Source: Chitinophagaceae bacterium (GTDB taxonomy: Bacteria; Bacteroidota; Bacteroidia; Chitinophagales; Chitinophagaceae). Taken from it: a stretch of DNA of 8,650 bases. The notes beneath the pieces were generated by a model that saw only the letters and a list, made by a program, of their open reading frames with translations, made no database searches and had not been told where the DNA came from. The position numbers and the translations under genes are program-made. Below, piece by piece: positions 1 through 5,299 of the stretch. Every line of letters starts with the position of its first letter. Position 1 is the first letter of the stretch. The stretch lies in NCBI GenBank assembly GCA_021738605.1, contig JAIPBY010000098.1:1-8650 (forward strand). The letters are read 5' to 3'.

Positions 1-1
1 G

Positions 2-409
2 AAAATTGGTTTCGTGGATTCAAAAGCGAAAAACGGAAATAGCCAGGCGGAGATCCGGTATTCATTTGAAGATAAAACCCCAGTCAATGGAGCAGTTGTG
101 TATTACCGACTCAAGCAGATTGACATGGATGGTAAATCAACCTTTAGCGCCATCAGGAATATCAAGGCTGGAATGGTCAATGCAGCATGGCAGGTCTATC
201 CCAATCCCAGCAGTGGATCCATCTCTATACAAACAGTTCTTCAAGGAAGGCAGAGGCTTTTGCTTGTCAATCAACAAGGTGCCATTGTGAGGAATTCTGA
301 ACATGCTGCTGGCCTATTGAAAATGGATGGACTGAAAACCGGAATCTATGTGTTGAAATTGATGGGTGAGGGGGGGGGAATCATGACAAGAAAAATCATC
401 GTGCATTGA
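2..409 (+). CDS. C-terminal fragment of a secreted protein with type IX secretion (Por) sorting domain
   Basis: The reading frame is open from the left edge, so the gene starts outside the window and only the last 135 residues are visible. They contain the usual end of a Bacteroidota type IX secretion cargo. First comes a beta-sandwich-like stretch with YYRLKQIDMDGKSTFS (about residues 34-49), very common just before these sorting domains. It is followed by VYPNPSSG (about 65-72), the hallmark start of the type A C-terminal sorting domain, and the end is basic/hydrophobic (RKIIVH). By family knowledge the protein is exported by Sec, crosses the outer membrane through the type IX machinery, and has this tail cleaved off. 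The catalytic or binding part lies upstream, so the function is unknown. A nine-G run (370-378) sits in the last codons. Confident for the domain, silent on the role. Confidence 0.9.
   Translation, partial: KIGFVDSKAKNGNSQAEIRYSFEDKTPVNGAVVYYRLKQIDMDGKSTFSAIRNIKAGMVNAAWQVYPNPSSGSISIQTVLQGRQRLLLVNQQGAIVRNSEHAAGLLKMDGLKTGIYVLKLMGEGGGIMTRKIIVH
370..378 (+). repeat. Nine-G homopolymer inside the sorting-domain gene
   Basis: Nine consecutive G bases lie within the last 13 codons of the type IX cargo gene. Loss of one G puts a TGA at 384-386. Gain of one G extends the frame to a TAA at 430-432. Either change removes the terminal KIIVH residues. Slippage at this site is an inference; a sequencing or assembly length error is also possible. 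Confidence 0.8.
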
Positions 410-430
410 TGGGCATGCATACATTTTTTT
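401..430 (+). terminator. Weak candidate terminator after the sorting-domain gene
   Basis: GTGCAT (401-406) can pair with ATGCAT (415-420), one pair being G-U, around an 8-base loop. After ACA this is followed by seven T (424-430). The stem is short and A/T-rich and overlaps the stop codon, so it may leak or not function. It sits in the 37-bp gap before the next gene on the same strand. Confidence 0.35.
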
Positions 431-446
431 AATTTATTTTCATTGA

Positions 447-1481
447 ATGGATTCACTCACGCATATTGTACTTGGTGCCTGCATAGGAGAAATCATCCTT
501 GACAAAAATGCAGGGCGCAAGGCCATGTTGTGGGGCGCATTGGCCAACAGTGTTCCGGATATCGATTTCATCGCTGGCATGTGGATGCCTGTTTCTACTG
601 AGTTGCTGGCACACAGGGGGATCACCCATTCCTTTCTGTTTGCCTTCATCAGCAGTTTTTTCCTGGCCCTGGTTGCCGCAAGGTGGCACAAGGCCGAGCC
701 CATCAGCCTGAGAAAATGGTTTTGGTTTTTTCTGATTGAAATTGCCTGCCATCTTTTGCTGGATGCGATGAACAACTATGGGATTGGTTGGTTTGAACCA
801 TTCTCCTCTACCAGGATATCCTTCAATGTTATCTATGTGGCGGATCCACTTTTTAGCATTCTTCCTGCCATCGCATTTGGCTTCCTGATTTTTTTGAAAA
901 CAGATCATGCGCATCGCTTGAAATGGGCCAGGGCAGGCGTTTTTACAGCAATGCTCTACATGGGATTTGCGCTGTACAACAAGTACAATATCAACCGTGA
1001 CGTGCAACAATATGCCGTTGCTAACCTGGGGGGCAAGAAGCCCTATTTTACGACACCAACCTTGCTCAACAACCTGCTTTGGTTTGTGGTGATGGAAGAC
1101 AGCACTGGCTACCAAGTCGGTTATCGCTCCATTTTTGACAAGCCGGAAGACTTCTCTTTGCACCATATCGAAAAAAAAGAATCACTGCTCAAGCCTGTGG
1201 CCGACCACAAGGAAGTCATGGAGTTGAAGCAATTCTCCCAAGGTTATTATACAGTTGAGCAATGGAATGATACACTTGTTTTCAATGACCTGCGTTTTGG
1301 TCAGATCAATGGGTGGCAAAACCCCAACAGCAGGTTTGCCTTTCATTATTACCTTAGCCACCCAGAAGACAATGACCTGATCGTACAACGCGGCCGCATG
1401 GCCGGGGTCAACATGGAGTCCGCCAGGGTGATGTGGAGGAGGATGATGGGTTTAGAGGTTGAGGGAGTTTTAGGGAGATGA
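447..1481 (+). CDS. YdjM/DUF457-family inner-membrane putative metal-dependent hydrolase
   Basis: A 344-residue membrane protein beginning MDSLTHIVLG, the usual opening of Bacteroidota members of the YdjM/DUF457 family (annotated as membrane-bound metal-dependent hydrolases). Candidate metal ligands are conserved in order: H6, the SVPDID motif (D38, D40), HRGITHS (H56, H61), HLLLD (H102, D106) and D133. Hydrophobic segments at roughly 62-80, 90-106, 134-150 and 162-178 suggest an integral inner-membrane protein. The remaining ~165 residues form a soluble domain without a recognised motif. The in vivo substrate of the family is not known. The start is chosen because H6 needs this Met; no Shine-Dalgarno is visible, as is normal in this phylum. 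The last codons (GLEVEGVLGR) are written in the same purine-rich sequence as the repeat just downstream, so the native C-terminus may have been altered. It converges on icd, with a shared terminator between them. Confidence 0.85.
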   Translation: MDSLTHIVLGACIGEIILDKNAGRKAMLWGALANSVPDIDFIAGMWMPVSTELLAHRGITHSFLFAFISSFFLALVAARWHKAEPISLRKWFWFFLIEIACHLLLDAMNNYGIGWFEPFSSTRISFNVIYVADPLFSILPAIAFGFLIFLKTDHAHRLKWARAGVFTAMLYMGFALYNKYNINRDVQQYAVANLGGKKPYFTTPTLLNNLLWFVVMEDSTGYQVGYRSIFDKPEDFSLHHIEKKESLLKPVADHKEVMELKQFSQGYYTVEQWNDTLVFNDLRFGQINGWQNPNSRFAFHYYLSHPEDNDLIVQRGRMAGVNMESARVMWRRMMGLEVEGVLGR

Positions 1482-1483
1482 GA

Positions 1484-1528
1484 GAGGTTGAAGAAGTTGA
1501 AGTGATTGAAGAAGTTGAAGTGGTTGAA
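1484..1528 (+). repeat. Degenerate 9-bp tandem repeat, five units
   Basis: Five consecutive 9-mers are readable: GAGGTTGAA, GAAGTTGAA, GTGATTGAA, GAAGTTGAA, GTGGTTGAA. A sixth decayed unit starts at 1529. Units 2-3 and 4-5 also show an 18-bp higher-order period. A further copy (GAGGTTGAG, 1455-1463) lies inside the 3' end of the preceding gene. One frame reads as alternating Glu/Val, but this looks like a by-product of the repeat. Confidence 0.8.
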
Positions 1529-1570
1529 GAGGTTTTAGCTTGTTTGGAGGAATTGATAAATTACACAAGA

Positions 1571-1630
1571 CTCCCCGCCTGGACAGGTGGGGAGGCAGGC
1601 TGGAGCGCAGCTACAGACTGACGGGGCGGT
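1571..1630. repeat. GC-rich hairpin element, REP-like intergenic repeat
   Basis: A GC-rich block set in A/T-rich surroundings. CTCCCCGCC (1571-1579) pairs with GGTGGGGAG (1586-1594), nine pairs with one G-U, around a 6-base loop. A second small hairpin is GCTG (1599-1602) with CAGC (1608-1611). A later GACGGGG (1620-1626) could compete with GGTGGGG for the same C-rich arm, giving two alternative folds. The composition and structure resemble short interspersed intergenic repeats in Bacteroidota genomes. Copy number cannot be judged from one window. A nine-T run follows at 1642-1650, so the element could also help end transcription of the upstream gene. Confidence 0.55.
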
Positions 1631-1674
1631 GGATTTTTAAATTTTTTTTTAAAAAAATATCAGCATTCATTCCG

Positions 1675-1730
1675 AGGAGGTAATTATGCGCAAAAAAATT
1701 CCCGGCTCTTTCGAACCGGGAATTTTTTAA
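1675..1730 (+). other. Perfect Shine-Dalgarno plus 14-codon micro-ORF
   Basis: AGGAGGT (1675-1681) is fully complementary to the anti-Shine-Dalgarno, and the last G of AGGAGG lies five bases before ATG (1686-1688). The frame encodes MRKKIPGSFEPGIF and ends in TAA at 1728-1730. The coding part is almost the same stretch as the terminator hairpin (1693-1728). Strong Shine-Dalgarno sequences are unusual in Bacteroidota, and no other gene start in this window has one. Whether it is translated is unknown; it may be coincidence or part of a small RNA. Confidence 0.25.
1693..1728. terminator. Bidirectional intrinsic terminator between convergent genes
   Basis: A perfect 13-bp inverted repeat: AAAAAATTCCCGG (1693-1705) and its reverse complement (1716-1728), around the 10-base loop CTCTTTCGAA. 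The stem has a GC core and ends in T runs on both strands. It can therefore serve both the + strand membrane-hydrolase gene (stop at 1481) and icd on the - strand (stop at 1761). Confidence 0.9.
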
Positions 1731-1737
1731 TTATTCA

Positions 1738-1765
1738 ACCCACAACCCACAACTCAAAACTCAAA
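1738..1765 (-). repeat. Heptanucleotide tandem repeat overlapping the icd stop codon
   Basis: Four 7-mers in a row on the + strand: ACCCACA, ACCCACA, ACTCAAA, ACTCAAA. On the - strand this reads TTTGAGT twice and then TGTGGGT twice, immediately downstream of and overlapping the icd stop (1761-1763). The first and second pairs are each exact duplicates. It lies between the stop codon and the terminator, so it would be in the icd 3' UTR. Confidence 0.75.
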
Positions 1766-2993
1766 TCCCCATCCTCCTCTTCAGATTGCTATCAATCGCA
1801 TCCAGGAACTCTTCTGTATAGAGATAGTGGTCACCATGAACAACCTTGTTGCCATGGATACATACTGCCAGGTCTTTGGTCATTTTACCTTCTTCTACTG
1901 TTTCAATACAAACTGCTTCGAGAGCATTGGCAAAATCAATCAGGGCTTGGTTTTCATCCAATTTACCACGGAAGGCCAATCCACGTGTCCATGCAAAAAT
2001 GGATGCGATGGGGTTGGTACTGGTAGGCTTTCCTTTCTGGTGATCGCGGTAGTGGCGGGTTACGGTTCCATGTGCTGCTTCTGATTCCATGGTCTTTCCA
2101 TCAGGCGTAACCAATACGGAAGTCATCAATCCAAGAGAACCGAATCCTTGCGCTACAGTATCGCTTTGTACATCACCATCATAATTCTTACAGGCCCATA
2201 CGAACTTGCCATTCCATTTCAAGGCACTGGCCACCATGTCATCGATCAGCCTATGCTCATACGTGATACCCGCTGCTTCGTAGGCAGATTTGAATTCGTT
2301 CTGGTAGATCTCTTCAAAAATATCTTTGAAGCGACCATCGTATTTTTTCAGGATGGTATTTTTGGTGCTCATGTAAAGCGGCCATCCCTTCTGCAAAGCC
2401 ATGTTGAAACAGCTTCTGGCAAAACCCATGATGCTCTCATCGGTATTGTACATGCTCAGGGCAACGCCTGGTCCTTTGTACTGGTATACTTCATGTTCAA
2501 TCAGGGTACCATCCTCACCTTCAAATTTGATGGTAAGTTTTCCTTTGCCCGGAACCACAAAATCTGTGGCACGGTACTGATCACCAAAAGCATGCCTTCC
2601 AACAATGATGGGGCTGTCCCAGTTGGTTACCAGGCGTGGAATGTTTTTTATAACGATGGGCTCGCGGAAAACGGTTCCATCCAGGATATTCCTGATGGTA
2701 CCATTCGGACTCTTCCACATTTGCTTGAGGTTGAACTCCTTTACACGTGCCTCATCAGGGGTGATGGTAGCGCATTTGATGCCCACTCCATGTTCCCTGA
2801 TGGCATTTGCCGCATCAATGGTTACCTGGTCATTGGTCTCATCGCGGTATTCCACGCCAAGGTCATAATACTTGATGTCAAGTTCGAGATAAGGTAGAAT
2901 CAGCTTGTCTTTGATGAATTTCCAAATGATCCTTGTCATCTCATCACCGTCGAGTTCTACCACTGGGTTGTGTACTTTTATCTTTGCTGCCAT
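1761..2993 (-). CDS. icd: NADP-dependent isocitrate dehydrogenase, eukaryote-like homodimeric type
   Basis: A 410-residue enzyme catalysing oxidative decarboxylation of isocitrate to 2-oxoglutarate with NADP in the cytoplasm (TCA cycle, NADPH supply). It is strikingly like animal IDH1/IDH2 (about 414 residues for human IDH1) rather than the E. coli type. Shared blocks include GDEMTRIIW (16-24), KCATITPDE (73-81), MWKSPNGTIRNIL (92-104), GRHAFGDQYRATDFVVPG (132-149), STKNTILKKYDGRFKDIF (209-226) and AAHGTVTRHYR (306-316). Expected isocitrate ligands are present: T78, S95, R101, R110, R133, Y140, K211. Metal-binding aspartates D251, D274 and D278 are present too. The IDH/IMDH signature lies at about 270-290. 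All key residues are intact and the length is full. It is 66 bp downstream of the Crp/Fnr gene on the same strand, so co-transcription is possible; no convincing separate promoter was found in the gap. Confidence 0.97.
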   Translation of the reverse strand: MAAKIKVHNPVVELDGDEMTRIIWKFIKDKLILPYLELDIKYYDLGVEYRDETNDQVTIDAANAIREHGVGIKCATITPDEARVKEFNLKQMWKSPNGTIRNILDGTVFREPIVIKNIPRLVTNWDSPIIVGRHAFGDQYRATDFVVPGKGKLTIKFEGEDGTLIEHEVYQYKGPGVALSMYNTDESIMGFARSCFNMALQKGWPLYMSTKNTILKKYDGRFKDIFEEIYQNEFKSAYEAAGITYEHRLIDDMVASALKWNGKFVWACKNYDGDVQSDTVAQGFGSLGLMTSVLVTPDGKTMESEAAHGTVTRHYRDHQKGKPTSTNPIASIFAWTRGLAFRGKLDENQALIDFANALEAVCIETVEEGKMTKDLAVCIHGNKVVHGDHYLYTEEFLDAIDSNLKRRMGI

Positions 2994-3059
2994 GTTTTTT
3001 GTATTTCAGCCGCGAAGTTACTAAGTAGCACCCAATATAACAATCAAGCCATCTTGTTT

Positions 3060-3797
3060 TTATGCTTCAGCATGCTGTGGAACGTCAATCGGCATGGCAT
3101 GTCTTTCAGCAATCTGGCGAAGTTTGTCTACGGCAATGTACTTGAAGTGTTTTGCCCTGAACCGGATCAGCTGCTCCTGGTCAAAATCTGCCAAAATCCT
3201 GGAAACCTGTTCTTTGGTGGTGCCCGCCAGATCGGCCATTTCCTGGCGATCCACATGCACCCTGATGCCCATTCCAATTTGCTTGTAGTTATAGGTTTCA
3301 GCAAGGTGAACCAGGATTCCAGCCACTTTTTCCCTTACTGTTTGCTGGGCAATTTGCAGCAATTTGATTTCGGTAGTGCGGATTTCCCTCAAGAAGATTT
3401 TTCTGATTTCCTCCTGGAGCAGTTCATTTTTCTGCATCAGGTTCTTGAAAAAGCCCAGCTCAATAAAACAGACACGGCTGTCTTCTACCGCAGAGGCTGA
3501 ATAGGGTTGAAGCCCTGTATAACTCAGGAAGCGATGCCCCATTGTTTGTCCGGCACCCACAAGGCGAAGGATAAAAGGCCTTTCTGTTTCTGCATTCATT
3601 TCTAGCTTGATCACGCCAGACTGGATAAAGTAGAGGCCATTGATTTCATCTCCTTCACGGAAGATCAATTCACCTTTTTTGAATTCATAATGATGCTTGT
3701 AAGGCTTGTACAGGTGAATCTCTTCCTGTCCAAAAGACTTGAGCATGATACAGTTTTTCACTGTGCAGGTCTGGCAATAAGAGGTGATTCTGGTCAT
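3060..3797 (-). CDS. Crp/Fnr-family transcription regulator with FNR-like cysteines
   Basis: A 245-residue regulator. An N-terminal cysteine cluster (C8-x2-C11-x4-C16) precedes a cyclic-nucleotide-binding-like beta-roll (about 36-120: FKKGELIFREGD, GLYFIQSGVIKL). A dimerisation helix (about 124-155) and a winged helix-turn-helix (about 156-225) follow. The cAMP-contact residues of CRP are not recognisable in the segment after GAGQTMGHR. A fourth cysteine, C110 in SRVCFIE, lies where E. coli FNR has C122, so a [4Fe-4S] oxygen-sensing cluster is plausible. The recognition helix TKEQVSRIL carries E196-x2-S199-R200, matching the E-x2-S-R of FNR, which reads TTGAT half sites; CRP has R-E-x3-R. It lies upstream of icd on the same strand and has a candidate FNR box 113 bp before its start. 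It could instead be a redox or NO sensor, as is common among Bacteroidota relatives. Confidence 0.9.
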   Translation of the reverse strand: MTRITSYCQTCTVKNCIMLKSFGQEEIHLYKPYKHHYEFKKGELIFREGDEINGLYFIQSGVIKLEMNAETERPFILRLVGAGQTMGHRFLSYTGLQPYSASAVEDSRVCFIELGFFKNLMQKNELLQEEIRKIFLREIRTTEIKLLQIAQQTVREKVAGILVHLAETYNYKQIGMGIRVHVDRQEMADLAGTTKEQVSRILADFDQEQLIRFRAKHFKYIAVDKLRQIAERHAMPIDVPQHAEA

Positions 3798-3909
3798 AAT
3801 GGCTGGGTTTAAATGTGATGAATTTTTTTCCCTACCTACCAGAGCTTTAACGATGTAAATATTTGATTTTTTACTAAATGCTACGAATGACGAAAATAGC
3901 CCAGATACA

Positions 3910-3921
3910 TGATATTTATCA
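3910..3921. promoter_or_regulatory. Candidate FNR-type box (TGAT-N4-ATCA) upstream of the Crp/Fnr gene
   Basis: TGAT ATTT ATCA matches the inner eight fixed bases of the FNR consensus TTGAT-N4-ATCAA; only the outermost base of each half differs. It lies in the 179-bp gap between the LacI-type gene and the Crp/Fnr gene, about 113 bp before the latter's start codon. It is nested in a longer hairpin: CCAGATAC at 3901-3908 pairs with GTTTCTGG at 3922-3929, seven of eight positions. It may therefore instead be an mRNA structure at the end of the LacI-type transcript. It was the only such match I found by eye in the window. Confidence 0.4.
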
Positions 3922-3976
3922 GTTTCTGGTATACCCTTTATGTGGTATGAAACTGTTCTTTTTGTTGAAGAGCAGC

Positions 3977-5008
3977 TTAATTGCCTTTTCTTGTCATGCG
4001 GACTGATGATTCTCTAATGACCAATTTGGGTTTTAGGATGACTTCTTTGTGATTTGAAAAGTCATTGTTCAAAAACTGTTCAATGAATATTTTGCCGGCA
4101 AGTTTGCCAATTTCAAAGGAAGGTTGTTCTACACTTGAAATGCTGGGGCTAAACAAAGCCAGTGATGGTTCATTGTTGAATCCTACCAGCCCAATTTCCT
4201 CAGGCATTTTCAAGCCCTTTTTTTTGATGGCAAGCATGGCCCCGATGGCCATGCGGTCGCTGATGGTAAAGATGGCATCAGGCCTTTTTTTGGAGGATAG
4301 TAATTCTTCTGTTGCATAAAAAGCAAACTCCTGGTTAAAGTCACAATAGATCACCAATTCATCATCATACTTGATGTCATGTTTTTTCAATGCCTTTTTG
4401 TATCCCTCTAGTCTGCTGTTGCTGATACCCAGGGTTTGAGGACCCGCCAGGATGGCAATTTTTTTATACCCCTGCTCAATCAAATGTTCTGTAGCAATAA
4501 ATCCACCTTCTTCATTGTCAAGGATTACGCTGGATGCCAAAAGATCGGGAATGACCCTGTCAAACACCACAAACGGGATTTCCCTTTCACTCAATACCTT
4601 GAAATGCTCATTGGATTTTGTTTCACTGGAAATGGATATGATAAATCCATCTACCAAGCTGTTCAACATGCGCCTGGTATTAACCACCTCTCTTCCAAAT
4701 GATTCATTGCTTTGGCATACAATGACAGTGAAACCAGCTTCGAGGGCTGCTTCATCAATGCCCTTTACCATGGTAGAAATCACATAATCAAGGTTGGGCA
4801 CAATAACCCCAATGGTATTGGTCTGGTTCTGTCTTAGGCTGAGTGCCAAACGATTCGGTTGGTAGTTCAAGTCCTCCGCCAGTTGAAGGATACTTTTCTT
4901 GGTTTCAGGGTTGATGTCTCCGGCATTTCGCAAGGCCCTTGAAACAGTTGAAATGGAAAGGTGAAGCCTTTGGGCAATGTCTTTGATGGTGGGCGGTTTG
5001 TTATGCAT
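3977..5008 (-). CDS. LacI/GalR-family transcription regulator
   Basis: A 343-residue, full-length LacI-family protein. The N-terminal helix-turn-helix is clear: TIKDIAQRLHLSISTVSRAL, residues 7-26. The hinge helix PNRLALSLRQ (51-60) has L58 at the position of LacI L56, which intercalates at a central CG of the operator. The sugar-binding-protein-like effector domain runs from about 65 to the end. It has FDR (149-151), SRLEGY (198-203, effector-contacting arginine R199), SDRMAIGAM (250-258) and GFNNEPS (276-282). The family normally represses catabolic genes and is released by a sugar. It is divergent from susC across a 291-bp region, and regulator plus susCD is a common arrangement for sugar-utilisation loci. 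A 12-bp repeat array with CG-centred units lies 66-114 bp upstream of its start. A weak -7-like match (TTAATTTG on the - strand, 5060-5053) could be its promoter. The ligand is unknown. Confidence 0.93.
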   Translation of the reverse strand: MHNKPPTIKDIAQRLHLSISTVSRALRNAGDINPETKKSILQLAEDLNYQPNRLALSLRQNQTNTIGVIVPNLDYVISTMVKGIDEAALEAGFTVIVCQSNESFGREVVNTRRMLNSLVDGFIISISSETKSNEHFKVLSEREIPFVVFDRVIPDLLASSVILDNEEGGFIATEHLIEQGYKKIAILAGPQTLGISNSRLEGYKKALKKHDIKYDDELVIYCDFNQEFAFYATEELLSSKKRPDAIFTISDRMAIGAMLAIKKKGLKMPEEIGLVGFNNEPSLALFSPSISSVEQPSFEIGKLAGKIFIEQFLNNDFSNHKEVILKPKLVIRESSVRMTRKGN

Positions 5009-5074
5009 ATTTCACAAATGGAATTGGGTTCATTCTGTCCGTTAAGATAGCCCAAATTAACCAGTTGCAATGAT

Positions 5075-5122
5075 TTACCGGTAATATTGCCGGTAACGAT
5101 ACCGGAAACGTTAACGGAATAT
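5075..5122. promoter_or_regulatory. Four-unit 12-bp tandem operator-like array with central CG
   Basis: Four exact-length units follow each other: TTACCGGTAATA (5075), TTGCCGGTAACG (5087), ATACCGGAAACG (5099), TTAACGGAATAT (5111). Each is centred on CG and the first contains the perfect 10-bp palindrome TTACCGGTAA. Units 1 and 2 together form a near-perfect 22-bp palindrome (5075-5096, one mismatched pair), and CCGGTA-ACGA-TACCGG (5090-5105) is another exact inverted repeat. AAACGTTA (5106-5113) resembles the centre of PurR/LacI-type sites. LacI-family proteins favour palindromes with a central CG, so this is the best candidate for binding by the adjacent regulator. Which phase is the true operator cannot be decided by eye. 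Confidence 0.65.
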
Positions 5123-5140
5123 AAATTCAGCAAATACTGA

Positions 5141-5164
5141 TATTATATTATAAATTATATAATA
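5141..5164. promoter_or_regulatory. A/T-only palindrome in the susC upstream region
   Basis: TATTATAT (5141-5148) is mirrored by ATATAATA (5157-5164), and 10 of 12 pairs match across the 24 bp with no G or C. It lies 19 bp downstream of the 12-bp array and 136 bp before the susC start. It could be an easily melted promoter region, an upstream activating A/T tract, or a binding site. No standard Bacteroidota -33/-7 promoter could be fixed here. Confidence 0.45.
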
Positions 5165-5168
5165 AAAT

Positions 5169-5183
5169 ATCCATTTAATGGAT
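5169..5183. promoter_or_regulatory. Short perfect inverted repeat in the susC upstream region
   Basis: ATCCATT (5169-5175) and AATGGAT (5177-5183) are perfect 7-base arms about a single central T. A one-base loop is too tight for a good RNA hairpin, so a protein site is more likely than a terminator. It lies 116 bp upstream of the susC start. The binding protein is unknown. Confidence 0.4.
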
Positions 5184-5299
5184 TTTATTGATTTATTTCT
5201 AAATGCCACATTCGAGCATATTCATCTATTTTCCTTAATATTACCATTGATTAGATTGCTGCCTACATTCTGTTTGAAAGTAGGGCAGATAACTCTTGC

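Noticed and set aside
453..1166. Long - strand open frame opposite the membrane hydrolase gene
   Set aside because: It is antisense to a gene with clear family motifs, and its translation lacks domain features.
1478..1621. 47-codon ORF starting at an ATGA overlap with the hydrolase stop
   Set aside because: Its content is a 9-bp tandem repeat joined to a GC-rich hairpin element, so it is not listed as a gene; kept only as an observation.
1484..1765. Possible CRISPR array
   Set aside because: The repeats are 7-9 bp, directly adjacent and unlike each other, with no spacers and no cas genes.
2148..2897. Long + strand open frame opposite icd
   Set aside because: It lies entirely antisense to a full-length, highly conserved isocitrate dehydrogenase and its translation shows no recognisable domain.
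2994..3059. Separate icd promoter (TATATTGG on the - strand resembling TAnnTTTG)
   Set aside because: No matching -33 TTTG lies at the required spacing, so it is not annotated.
2970..3500. + strand open frame opposite the Crp/Fnr gene
   Set aside because: It is antisense to a complete Crp/Fnr protein; no family resemblance or start signal.
4867..5133. Short - strand frame overlapping the lacI-type start and the operator array
   Set aside because: It overlaps the helix-turn-helix region of the real gene in another frame and reads through the intergenic repeats; a shadow.
5185..5299. Bacteroidota -33/-7 promoter for susC
   Set aside because: Several partial TAnnTTTG matches exist (for example near 5232 and 5266), but none has both boxes correctly spaced.
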